From Hydrogenovibrio sp. JE_KL2 (GTDB taxonomy: Bacteria > Pseudomonadota > Gammaproteobacteria > Thiomicrospirales > Thiomicrospiraceae), in assembly GCF_009296185.1 (NCBI RefSeq), contig NZ_WBJR01000001.1:248001-312000 (forward strand): a stretch of DNA of 64,000 nucleotides, in the 5' to 3' direction. Shown here one piece after another: positions 28,410-37,109 of the stretch. Positions within the stretch are counted from its first letter, which is position 1. Each line of letters starts with the position of its first letter. Both the position numbers and the translations under genes were made by a program. The notes beneath the pieces were generated by a model, which was not told where the DNA came from, made no database searches, and saw nothing but the letters and a program-made list of their open reading frames with translations.

Positions 28410-28769
28410 TTATAGAACGCGTGTAATAACTGATAACAGTTTTTCTGGGCTGAAAGGTTTAACAATCCAACCAGTTGCACCTGCTTCTTTACCTTTTTGC
28501 TTCATATCGCCAGAAGATTCTGTCGTCAAACACAGAATCGGCGTGAACTTGTAGTTTGGTAAAACTCTCAACGCCTGGATAAGCTCGATTCCATTCATGT
28601 TTGGCATGTTGATATCCGTAACAACCAGATCGAATTGTTCGCGTTTCGCAATATCGAGTGCCATAGCGCCATCTTCAGCTTCTGTGACATCATGGCCAGC
28701 AGATTTTAGAGACATGCTTACCATTTGACGCATTGATTTAGAATCATCTACTGCGAGAATTTTAGACAT
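28410..28769 (-). CDS. Single-domain CheY-like response regulator
   Basis: 119-residue receiver: AVDDSKSMRQMVSMSL (acidic pair), Asp in VVTDINMPNMNG, Thr in LCLTTESSG, Lys in IVKPFSPEKL. It has no output domain. GAGGAAA precedes the ATG. With the adjacent STAS and CheW genes it forms a second small signalling set, separate from the cheY at 23975. Confidence 0.92.
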   Translation of the reverse strand: MSKILAVDDSKSMRQMVSMSLKSAGHDVTEAEDGAMALDIAKREQFDLVVTDINMPNMNGIELIQALRVLPNYKFTPILCLTTESSGDMKQKGKEAGATGWIVKPFSPEKLLSVITRVL

Positions 28770-28818
28770 TGTTTTCCTCTCAAAAAAATTTTTAGATTAT
28801 TTAAGAATAATTATAACG

Positions 28819-29349
28819 TTATTCTTCAATTCGCAAGTTTTTTTTAATCGCTGCCAACACCCCTTGAGTGATCAATTGATCAACATTGAGGACGATAACC
28901 ATTTTTTCGGCAACTGTTGCCAACCCTTTCACATAATCTGAATGGATGGAGCCATTGATATCCGGTGCGCTTTGAATCATGTTGCTATCTAAGGTGTGTA
29001 CATCTGATACACCATCGACAACAATCCCAATAATTTTTTGTGTACCGGTGTTTTCATCGTTAGATCTAAGAATAATGACAACGGTGCTGTCGTCATAAGT
29101 GACGTTTGGCAGCCCGAATCTTACACGAAGGTCGATAACAGGAACTACTGCGCCCCTTAGGTTGATGACTCCCATGACATAATCTGGAGAGTTTGGAATA
29201 CTTGTGGTTTTTTCCCAGTCTTTGATTTCTTGGACACGGAGGATATCTACACCATATTCTTCTCCACCAAGAACAAAGCTCAGAATTTGTTCGTCATTTC
29301 CATCTGAAGGTTCATACTGGCTAGAATTATTTTCAGCTTCTGTGCTCAT
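28819..29349 (-). CDS. CheW-like chemotaxis coupling protein
   Basis: A CheW domain of 176 residues with an acidic N-terminal tail (about 20 residues). LGGEEYGVDILRVQEIKDWE, YVMGVINLRGAVVPVIDLRVRFG and KIIGIVVDGVSDV are typical. It is close in style to the CheW at 4802, sharing the same strand order. It heads the cheY-STAS-flhB-like part of the reverse operon, after fliK. No receiver domain is attached, so it is not CheV. Confidence 0.9.
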   Translation of the reverse strand: MSTEAENNSSQYEPSDGNDEQILSFVLGGEEYGVDILRVQEIKDWEKTTSIPNSPDYVMGVINLRGAVVPVIDLRVRFGLPNVTYDDSTVVIILRSNDENTGTQKIIGIVVDGVSDVHTLDSNMIQSAPDINGSIHSDYVKGLATVAEKMVIVLNVDQLITQGVLAAIKKNLRIEE

Positions 29350-29529
29350 AGACCACCTTTAGTACCCGAAATCATTTCATTAATAGGTAAAAGTTAACCG
29401 ATTTGTGTCAAAAGGTCTAGCCCAATTTATACGATATTTCATCTTCTAATCTCCAAATTGATGCTTTGATAAAAGTATGTCGTTGTTTTCAGGGTAGAAA
29501 GAAGTATTTAAACCAGTTTGATAAAGGCT

Positions 29530-30585
29530 TTATACTCTAATATCAATCAATGCAATTTTCGTCGCCATAGGGTTGGCCTCGGGCTTTTGCGTATTCATGA
29601 GTATGTGTTTTACACTCAGCCCGTTCCGTCTGAGCTGTTCTCTGAAGCCATCTAAGTTATCTTCAATCTGTTTTGCCAGTGCGGATTCTTCTGCCCAAAA
29701 CTGAAACCCAAACTCTTCGTTTTGCATGGTGCATTTAGCAACCATCGTGCCCATGTCGCTTACGTCGAGAGAAATAATGGTTTCCCAAATAGTATTATGT
29801 GCTCCTGTGGTTTTCCTGATATCAAGTTGAAATTCAATTAAAGGGTTGTTGTTAGGAGAGGTAGGAAGTTGAATCGTCCATGCATTAGGATTTTCAACCG
29901 CTTGAATTTGTTGGTGTGTGACTTTGTTTAAAAGCTGATTCAATGTTTTTGCCAGAGACTTAAGTTCCGGTGATTGGGAAGACTCGTTGCGAATGATGTC
30001 CAGTAATTTGAGTAAGTGCGCCTTAAAATCATTGGCATAGGGTTTCTTATTTTTAGTCAAGCTGTTTTCCAGAAAAAGTCCGCTAGTGAGCAAAGCGGCT
30101 TTAAACTCTTCAACTTTGACTTTATCGGATAGTTTGAAGAGGCTATCGAATAATTTAAACAGATAAGTTTGGATGATGGTTGGTAATCCGCCAGTTTGAG
30201 TCAATTGAACCAGTTGGCTTAAGCCTTGAGAGACAGAGGTTTGATTTGGCAGTATTTGGGTAAGAACCTGTTGTAGAAGCTTGTCGGAATTTACCGGAAC
30301 CGGTTGGTTCTGTGTGTTTGAAAAAGTCAGTACAACACTGGGTTTGATTTGGATCACTCTGGCTTGTAGTTGCTGGCCTTCAAGTAGCGGCATTTCAGGA
30401 GATGTTTTTGCCGCAAAGGTTTGTCCGGCGATGTTCAGCAAGGCTTGCCCATTACTTATTTTCAGCACAGTTGCCGCCAGTGTTTGGCCTACTGAAATTT
30501 GCAATCCTTTGCCTGAAGCCCCTAGTTTTGCGAGGGCAGACAGAGTGTCAGTAGCTGGGGGATTGTTCGGAGGGGTTATCGCCAT
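29530..30585 (-). CDS. fliK: FliK-family flagellar hook-length control protein
   Basis: 351 residues: a Gln/Pro/Ser-rich N-terminal half and a C-terminal domain (from about 240: PLIEFQLDIRKTTGAHNTIWETIISLD, split by loops, then FWAEESALAKQIEDNLDGFREQLRRNGL) that matches the FliK substrate-switch domain. It measures hook length and triggers the FlhB switch. A standalone FlhB-like protein lies in the same operon. The family is poorly conserved, so assignment rests on the C-terminal pattern and context. Confidence 0.75.
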   Translation of the reverse strand: MAITPPNNPPATDTLSALAKLGASGKGLQISVGQTLAATVLKISNGQALLNIAGQTFAAKTSPEMPLLEGQQLQARVIQIKPSVVLTFSNTQNQPVPVNSDKLLQQVLTQILPNQTSVSQGLSQLVQLTQTGGLPTIIQTYLFKLFDSLFKLSDKVKVEEFKAALLTSGLFLENSLTKNKKPYANDFKAHLLKLLDIIRNESSQSPELKSLAKTLNQLLNKVTHQQIQAVENPNAWTIQLPTSPNNNPLIEFQLDIRKTTGAHNTIWETIISLDVSDMGTMVAKCTMQNEEFGFQFWAEESALAKQIEDNLDGFREQLRRNGLSVKHILMNTQKPEANPMATKIALIDIRV

Positions 30586-30726
30586 AGTGTTTTCATATCG
30601 AAACGAGAGAATTTAGTTAGGTTCAAGCCTATTTGTTTTATATAATCTAATCATAGATGATGTGCTCGCGAAAAGAAAATTCTGAGTGGATTTCAGAAGG
30701 CATTAAAGTTCGGAAAAAGGTGGCAG

Positions 30727-31557
30727 ATGAATTCGGAAAGAGAGTTTGAATATACAGAAACAGATTTTTTACGAGTCAAAAATCTGGTTTATAACTTTGC
30801 AGGAATAGACCTGAATGACTCAAAAAAGAACCTTGTTTATAACAGACTGGCAAAGCGTATACGCTTTCTACAGCAAGATTCATTCGATGAATATCTGAAT
30901 TATGTTGAAGCTCAAGGCGAAGCAGAATTCATCCATCTTATCAACGCCATTACGACTAACCTGACATTTTTCTTTAGAGAGAATCACCATTTCGAGTTTT
31001 TGGCGGAAACGGTTATTCCCGAACTCTTGCAGAAAAATCAGTCGACCAAAAAAATTCGTGTTTGGTCTGCAGGTTGCTCAACGGGAGAAGAGCCTTATTC
31101 AATTGCCATTGTTTTGAAAGAGGTTGTGCCTCCAGGTTGGGACGCAAAAGTAATTGCCACGGATTTGGATACAAATGTGGTCAATACGGCCAGTAGTGGA
31201 GTGTATAAAGTCGATAGACTCAAAGGTGTTTCTGAAGCCAGAAAGAAAAACTGGTTTATGAAAGGAAAAGGTAGTAATGATGGCTATGTCAAAGTGAAGC
31301 CTGATCTGCAATCTATTATTGAGTTCGGGCAAATTAATCTTATGAACGAATGGCCTATCAAAGACCAGATAGATGTCATCTTTTGTCGTAACGTTGTGAT
31401 TTATTTTGATAAAGAAACACAGTCTAAATTGTTTAATCGCTATGCAGACTTGTTAAGGGAGAAGGGGTATTTGTTTGTAGGGCACTCGGAATCATTATAC
31501 AAAGTCTGTGATCGCTTTGAACTGCTTGGGAAAACGATTTACCAGAAAAAAGATTAA
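30727..31557 (+). CDS. cheR: Chemotaxis protein methyltransferase CheR
   Basis: Methylates receptor glutamates with S-adenosylmethionine. An N-terminal helical domain (residues 1-75) is followed by the SAM-binding motif VWSAGCSTGEEPYSIAIVL. ATDLDTNVVNTA, FCRNVVIYFDKETQ and LFVGHSESLY are also present. Length 276. cheB follows 77 bp downstream. The sequence CCAGGTTGGG at 31132-31141 shares the core of the dispersed motif, but the rest does not match. Confidence 0.96.
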   Translation: MNSEREFEYTETDFLRVKNLVYNFAGIDLNDSKKNLVYNRLAKRIRFLQQDSFDEYLNYVEAQGEAEFIHLINAITTNLTFFFRENHHFEFLAETVIPELLQKNQSTKKIRVWSAGCSTGEEPYSIAIVLKEVVPPGWDAKVIATDLDTNVVNTASSGVYKVDRLKGVSEARKKNWFMKGKGSNDGYVKVKPDLQSIIEFGQINLMNEWPIKDQIDVIFCRNVVIYFDKETQSKLFNRYADLLREKGYLFVGHSESLYKVCDRFELLGKTIYQKKD

Positions 31558-31634
31558 ACCAGAAAGCAGGATAAGTAATCTCTAGTGAGACTAAAAAAGA
31601 GAATAAGAATAATGAAAAGTAGGGTGGTGGAAGT

Positions 31635-32762
31635 ATGTCAAAAGTAAAAGTGCTGGTCGTTGACGACTCTTCATTGGTAAGACAGATGTTGTCAGATATG
31701 CTCGATTCGGATCCTTTTATTGAAGTGGTTGGTACAGCTTCAGATCCTTACGATGCAAGAGAAAAAGTCAAAACACTTCGCCCAGATGTGTTGACGCTGG
31801 ATATTGAAATGCCGCGCATGGATGGTGTGACCTTTTTAAAAAATCTGATGAGATTGCATCCTATGCCGGTGGTAATGGTTTCTACCTTGACAGAAAAAGG
31901 TGCTGACATCACGTTTGAGGCATTGGACTTAGGGGCGGTGGACTTTGTCACCAAACCGAAAATCGACTTGGAGCATACTTTTGAAGCCTATTCGTTGGAA
32001 ATTCGCCGTAAAGTCAAAATCGCGGCAAAGGTTTCCAAAGAACAGTTGATCAGACAATATGAGCGTTATGTTCAGAACCTAGATGCTAAGCCTGCGTTTA
32101 AACCCAATTCTGCTGCCAAGGCTGATAGAGTGCCTGATAAGTTGAATGTTGACGCGATCATTCCCGCTAAACCAGTTCCGAAGAGTTTTGGTAAAACCCA
32201 TCAGGTTATTGCTTTAGGGGCGTCAACCGGCGGAACCGAAGCTATTAAAGAAGTACTGATGCGTTTGCCGGAAAACACGCCGCCAATCGTTATTACCCAG
32301 CACATTCCGGCTGCATTCAGTTTGCCATTTGCTAACCGTATGGACACGATTTCGGCAATGAGAGTGGTGCAAGCGGAAGATGGGCAGGAAATTCTGCCAG
32401 GTTGGGTCTATATTGCACCTGGTGACCGCCATTTACTTGTTGAAAAACAAGGTGGGAAATATATTTGCCGTCTCAATGATGGGCCACCAGTCAATCGCCA
32501 TAAGCCTTCTGTAGATGTCATGTTTAGAAGCGTGTTACAAACTGTTGGAACCAATGCGATTGGCGTGATTCTGACGGGAATGGGCGCAGATGGTGCGCAA
32601 GGGTTGAAGGAGTTAAGAGAGATAGGCGTTCACACCATTGCTCAGGATGAAAAAACCAGTGTGGTGTGGGGAATGCCGGGTGAAGCAACCAAAATCGGTG
32701 CGGCAGAAGAAGTGATGCCGTTAGATAAGGTTGCAGAAAAAATTCTCAGTTGGGTCAAATAA
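31635..32762 (+). CDS. cheB: Chemotaxis response regulator / methylesterase CheB
   Basis: Removes receptor methyl groups once phosphorylated. Receiver domain (VVDDSSLVRQML; phospho-Asp in LTLDIEMPRMDG), a linker of about 60 residues, then the esterase triad: Ser in GASTGGTEAI, His in ITQHIPAAFS, Asp in GMGADGAQG. Length 375. One copy of the 18-bp motif (one mismatch) lies at 32389-32406 and encodes the conserved ILPGWV of the esterase domain. Confidence 0.96.
   Translation: MSKVKVLVVDDSSLVRQMLSDMLDSDPFIEVVGTASDPYDAREKVKTLRPDVLTLDIEMPRMDGVTFLKNLMRLHPMPVVMVSTLTEKGADITFEALDLGAVDFVTKPKIDLEHTFEAYSLEIRRKVKIAAKVSKEQLIRQYERYVQNLDAKPAFKPNSAAKADRVPDKLNVDAIIPAKPVPKSFGKTHQVIALGASTGGTEAIKEVLMRLPENTPPIVITQHIPAAFSLPFANRMDTISAMRVVQAEDGQEILPGWVYIAPGDRHLLVEKQGGKYICRLNDGPPVNRHKPSVDVMFRSVLQTVGTNAIGVILTGMGADGAQGLKELREIGVHTIAQDEKTSVVWGMPGEATKIGAAEEVMPLDKVAEKILSWVK
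32389..32406 (+). repeat. Dispersed 18-bp motif (1 mismatch) inside cheB
   Basis: AAATTCTGCCAGGTTGGG differs from AAAATCTGCCAGGTTGGG at one position. It encodes part of EILPGWVYIAPGD, a conserved CheB segment. The protein constraint could explain part of the match. Confidence 0.55.
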
Positions 32763-32781
32763 GTTTGGCATTGATTTTATT

Positions 32782-32797
32782 TGGCATAATGCCTGCT
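32782..32797 (+). promoter_or_regulatory. Sigma-54-type promoter before the chemoreceptor
   Basis: TGGCATAATGCCTGCT carries GG and GC at the sigma-54 spacing (TGGCA at -24, TGC at -12), 39 bp before the receptor ATG at 32837. The match is weaker than that before cheA but in the right position. Confidence 0.45.
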
Positions 32798-32836
32798 TTA
32801 CACAAAGCATAGTTAATGTCGATATAAGGGCTCAGT

Positions 32837-34072
32837 ATGTTACTAGTTTTACAGCGTTATTGGATTGCATGGTTGCTTACATTGATTGGTGTAGGCCTAT
32901 CCTTTACCGTCATACCTTATATAGGGGTGATTTTCCTATTTATTGTGTCCATCACGTGGACGCTTCTTGCGGCAAATTCTGCCGATAAAACCACGCATGC
33001 CGTTTCTGCGACACCTGCAGAGCCCGTTAAAGTAAGTGGTGGCTCGATTCCTGATGCTGAAGTCAACCTTATTGAAAACACACTGGCAACCATTTTGGCG
33101 GACATTGATTCTGTAATGGGGCAAGAAGTTGAGGTGGTCAGAGGGGAGTTGACGCAGGTTAAGACGTTGGTCGGGGAAGCCATTGAGACATTGAACGATA
33201 GCTTTATGGGGCTGCATGAGCAGACACAAGCGGAATACAACTTGGTTCTGTCTTTGATCGACAACTTGGGTGGTGGCTCTTCTGAAGGAATGAGTATTCA
33301 GAAGTTCTCTGAAGAAATCAAAACGCTTTTGAGCTACCTGATTGAACTGTTGACCATTTCGAGTCAGCGCAGTAATGAAACGGTTGGCAAGATCGATAAC
33401 ATGGTTGAGCAAATTGAATCTATCTTTATCTTGTTGGAAGACGTTAAAGGTATTGCTGACCAAACAAACTTGTTGGCATTGAATGCGGCAATCGAAGCGG
33501 CAAGAGCCGGTGAAGCCGGTCGTGGGTTTGCCGTTGTTGCCGATGAAGTTCGAAAACTTTCACTTAATTCCAACTTGTTGAACGAACAGATTCGTAAGCA
33601 AGCCGAGAAAGCGAAGCAAACAGTTGATCATGTTCGTAAGTTGGTGAGTGATACTGCGGCTAAAGACATTCAAGAAGCCAACAGTTCAAAAGATCAGGTG
33701 ACGGGCTTGTTAACGGATTTGGAATCTATGAACACAGGCATCTCCGGTAAGCTTGGTGATGTATCTGGCATTATTTCTGAAATTGAAGTTTCGGTTTCCA
33801 ATGCCATGCGTTCTTTACAGTTCGAAGACATCGTTCGTCAGTTGGTTGAACAAATTATGCATCACTTAGATAACTTGCATTCTTTCTCACAAGAGATTAA
33901 TAAACAAGTGGAAGAGGATAAAGATAAACCACCTGTCAGTTATGACGAATATAAAGAAAGAATGGCGATTTTTAGAGCCAAGATTCATAATCAAAGAGAA
34001 GCAATCGAAGCCCAGCGAATGAAGCGCGTGACGTCTTCAACGATGGATGAGGGAGAGGTTGATCTTTTCTAG
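32837..34072 (+). CDS. Methyl-accepting chemotaxis protein without a periplasmic domain
   Basis: 411 residues. Two closely spaced N-terminal hydrophobic segments (about 8-24 and 27-47) leave no room for a periplasmic ligand domain, and no HAMP is obvious. The signalling tip is intact ([19 protein letters not shown], then [15 protein letters not shown]). The flanking helices are shorter than in standard receptors, and the C-terminus ends in DEGEVDLF with no pentapeptide tether. Such receptors usually sense internal or membrane state; the signal is unknown. Confidence 0.88.
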   Translation: MLLVLQRYWIAWLLTLIGVGLSFTVIPYIGVIFLFIVSITWTLLAANSADKTTHAVSATPAEPVKVSGGSIPDAEVNLIENTLATILADIDSVMGQEVEVVRGELTQVKTLVGEAIETLNDSFMGLHEQTQAEYNLVLSLIDNLGGGSSEGMSIQKFSEEIKTLLSYLIELLTISSQRSNETVGKIDNMVEQIESIFILLEDVKGIADQTNLLALNAAIEAARAGEAGRGFAVVADEVRKLSLNSNLLNEQIRKQAEKAKQTVDHVRKLVSDTAAKDIQEANSSKDQVTGLLTDLESMNTGISGKLGDVSGIISEIEVSVSNAMRSLQFEDIVRQLVEQIMHHLDNLHSFSQEINKQVEEDKDKPPVSYDEYKERMAIFRAKIHNQREAIEAQRMKRVTSSTMDEGEVDLF

Positions 34073-34096
34073 TCTGAGAGAGTTGAAATTCAGACA

Positions 34097-34131
34097 ATAA
34101 AAAAAGCCCGTCAAGTACGGGCTTTTTTTAT
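34097..34131 (+). terminator. Terminator after the chemoreceptor
   Basis: AAAAAAAGCCCGT / ACGGGCTTTTTTT around a short CAAGT loop region. The symmetrical A and T runs make it usable from both strands, suiting the convergent gene at 34151. Confidence 0.85.
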
Positions 34132-34150
34132 TGCCGTAAAATGGGGAGGA

Positions 34151-34438
34151 TTACATTCCGCCCATTTGAGAGTTCCAGAAAGTCCCGAAGATCAAGCTGA
34201 AAAACAAACCTGTCGCAAATACAACATACCAATACTTCTTATAGGTGGCAACTTTAGCCGCTGCTTCGGTATCAACATCTTCTTTTGAAGAAGGGTCCTT
34301 GAAAAAGACCAGCATAAAACCAATCGCAGCGATGAAACCAGCGATATTGGCGAAGTAGTGTATTTTTGTCACCATGGAAAGAATGCCGAGGGTAAGGATA
34401 ATGGCATAGGTAATCAAAATCAGTTTCATAGATTGCAT
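34151..34438 (-). CDS. Small membrane protein, unknown function
   Basis: 95 residues with three hydrophobic segments (about 4-22, 27-46, 70-90) and a charged loop (KDPSSKEDVDTEAAAKVATYKK) between the second and third. No motif is recognised. ATG 34436-34438 is likely; an internal Met four codons on is possible. It is followed by the shared terminator and is divergent from the NIF3-like gene. Confidence 0.6.
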   Translation of the reverse strand: MQSMKLILITYAIILTLGILSMVTKIHYFANIAGFIAAIGFMLVFFKDPSSKEDVDTEAAAKVATYKKYWYVVFATGLFFSLIFGTFWNSQMGGM

Positions 34439-34501
34439 ATCAGGTATCCTTGGTTTTTTGTATATTGTATCTGCAATTCGTTTTAACGAGGGAGATTTGG
34501 T

Positions 34502-34825
34502 TTGTTAAAGTTAACGTTTTTTGTTCCCAGCACCCATTTGGAGCAGGTTAAGTCAGCCTTGTTTTCGGTCGGTGCCGGCAAGATAGGTCATTATGATAGT
34601 TGTTGTTGGCAAGTGCAAGGGCAAGGACAATTTAGACCCTTGGAAGGGAGTCAGCCTTTTTTGGGGCAGCCAGGCGTTGTTGAAACTGTTGATGAGTATA
34701 AAGTTGAGATGGTGCTGGAAGAGGCTTTAGCAAAAGCCGCTTTAGAAGCACTTCTTGAGGCTCATCCGTATGAAACGCCAGCCTATGAGTTTTATCGATT
34801 ATTGGATGTGGAAGCGGGAGAATAA
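34502..34825 (+). CDS. NIF3/YqfO insertion-domain-like protein
   Basis: 107 residues: KLTFFVPSTHLEQVKSALFSVGAGKIGHYDSCCW, here split as opening strand and GAGKIG loop, then HPYETPAYEFY near the end. This is the CutA-like domain found inserted in NIF3/YqfO proteins and also as a standalone small protein. Biochemical role is unknown. Start is TTG 34502 with GAGGGAG upstream. Confidence 0.75.
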   Translation: MLKLTFFVPSTHLEQVKSALFSVGAGKIGHYDSCCWQVQGQGQFRPLEGSQPFLGQPGVVETVDEYKVEMVLEEALAKAALEALLEAHPYETPAYEFYRLLDVEAGE

Positions 34826-34894
34826 AGCTTTTATATATTAACTTTATCTATGATTATAAAAGAATATTATATTAGTAAAAAATAATGCTGTCAC

Positions 34895-34980
34895 TTAAGA
34901 TAAGCGCCAGTTGAAACTTCAACTAATCCTCCCTTGGTATTTAGAACATAATACAGCCCCAAATTTTTGGGGCTTTTTTG
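34895..34980 (+). ncRNA. Candidate small RNA with a CCTCCC segment
   Basis: A 6-bp hairpin (AGTTGA-AACT-TCAACT, 34910-34925) is followed by an unpaired stretch containing CCTCCC, complementary to ribosome binding sites. A strong terminator ends the region (AGCCCC-AAATTTTT-GGGGCT-T6, 34954-34979). That is the usual layout of a trans-acting bacterial sRNA. Alternatively the last stem just terminates the NIF3-like gene 130 bp upstream. No promoter could be assigned with confidence. Confidence 0.4.
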
Positions 34981-35000
34981 TATGCGGGAGTAAGAGAAGC

Positions 35001-35708
35001 TTAGTGACTAGGCTTGTCTTTACTGTAGGTGATCATTTCAATTGTAAAGATCAGTGTTTGGTTTGGTCCAATCACTTTACCCGCACCTTTCGAACCGTAG
35101 CCCAATGAAGGTGGAACAAAGATTTTCCATTTAGAGCCAGGCTTCATCATTTTCAATGCTTCTGACCAACCGCCAATCACGTCATGCATTTGGATTTCAA
35201 TCGGGGTACCACGTTGATATGAACTATCAAATACTTTCCCGTTAATATCTGTTCCTTCGTAGTTTGCTGTGATGTAGTCACTATCGGTTGGTGGTGTGCC
35301 TTTACCTTCTTTCAATACAACATATTGAAGACCGCTTTTAGTGACTTTAACACCAGGCTTGTTCTTGTTTTGTTCTAGGAACGCTTGACCGGCTTTAGCG
35401 TTCTTCTCGCCCAGCGCTTTGCGTGCTTCCATTTGTTTTTTGATCAGGTTTTGCTTCACTGTTTCAACAGCTTGTTGCATTTCCTCTGGCGTCAAACGGA
35501 TTTTTTGTTTGTTCATAACATCGGTCAGACCCAGCATCAGTGCCTTTGAGTCGACTTCCAAGCCTTGTTTCTCAAAGCTTTTTGCCAAGTCAATTCCCAG
35601 TGCGTAGCTTGCTTTTTGGTTTGCAGTTTTCAAATCAACATTTGCAGCAAAAGCGGAAGGGGCAAGCAAAGAAGTTGTGAGTATTGAAATTAAGGCGGTG
35701 TGTTTCAT
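35001..35708 (-). CDS. Periplasmic FKBP-type peptidyl-prolyl isomerase
   Basis: Signal peptide (about residues 1-21, ending SAFA-AN), an N-terminal helical dimerisation domain (FKBP_N; QKASYALGIDLAKSFEKQGL), then the FKBP fold (VLKEGKGTPPTDSDYITANYEG here spread over residues 128-150, VIGGWSEALKMMKPGSKWKIFVPPSLGYG). This is the Mip/FkpA architecture for periplasmic protein folding. Length 235. It follows trxB on the same strand. Confidence 0.92.
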   Translation of the reverse strand: MKHTALISILTTSLLAPSAFAANVDLKTANQKASYALGIDLAKSFEKQGLEVDSKALMLGLTDVMNKQKIRLTPEEMQQAVETVKQNLIKKQMEARKALGEKNAKAGQAFLEQNKNKPGVKVTKSGLQYVVLKEGKGTPPTDSDYITANYEGTDINGKVFDSSYQRGTPIEIQMHDVIGGWSEALKMMKPGSKWKIFVPPSLGYGSKGAGKVIGPNQTLIFTIEMITYSKDKPSH

Positions 35709-35734
35709 ATCAATCCTTGGATTTATTGGTGAGA

Positions 35735-35764
35735 AAAATCTGCCAGGTTGGGCCCGGCAGATTT
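35735..35764 (+). repeat. Dispersed 18-bp motif with partial inverted partner
   Basis: Exact AAAATCTGCCAGGTTGGG at 35735-35752, followed by an inverted 9-bp partner GGCAGATTT at 35756-35764. Together they form a hairpin between the trxB stop and the FKBP start and could attenuate the reverse-strand transcript. Confidence 0.8.
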
Positions 35765-35817
35765 AAACTAGACTTGACTATACAAGAAGATGTAGCGTTA
35801 TTCAAACCCTTTTAGGA

Positions 35818-37109
<1,292 letters not shown>

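Noticed and set aside
31132-31141. Another copy of the 18-bp motif in cheR.
   Set aside because: Only the last 10 bp (CCAGGTTGGG) match; the 5' half differs, so it is probably chance or coding constraint.
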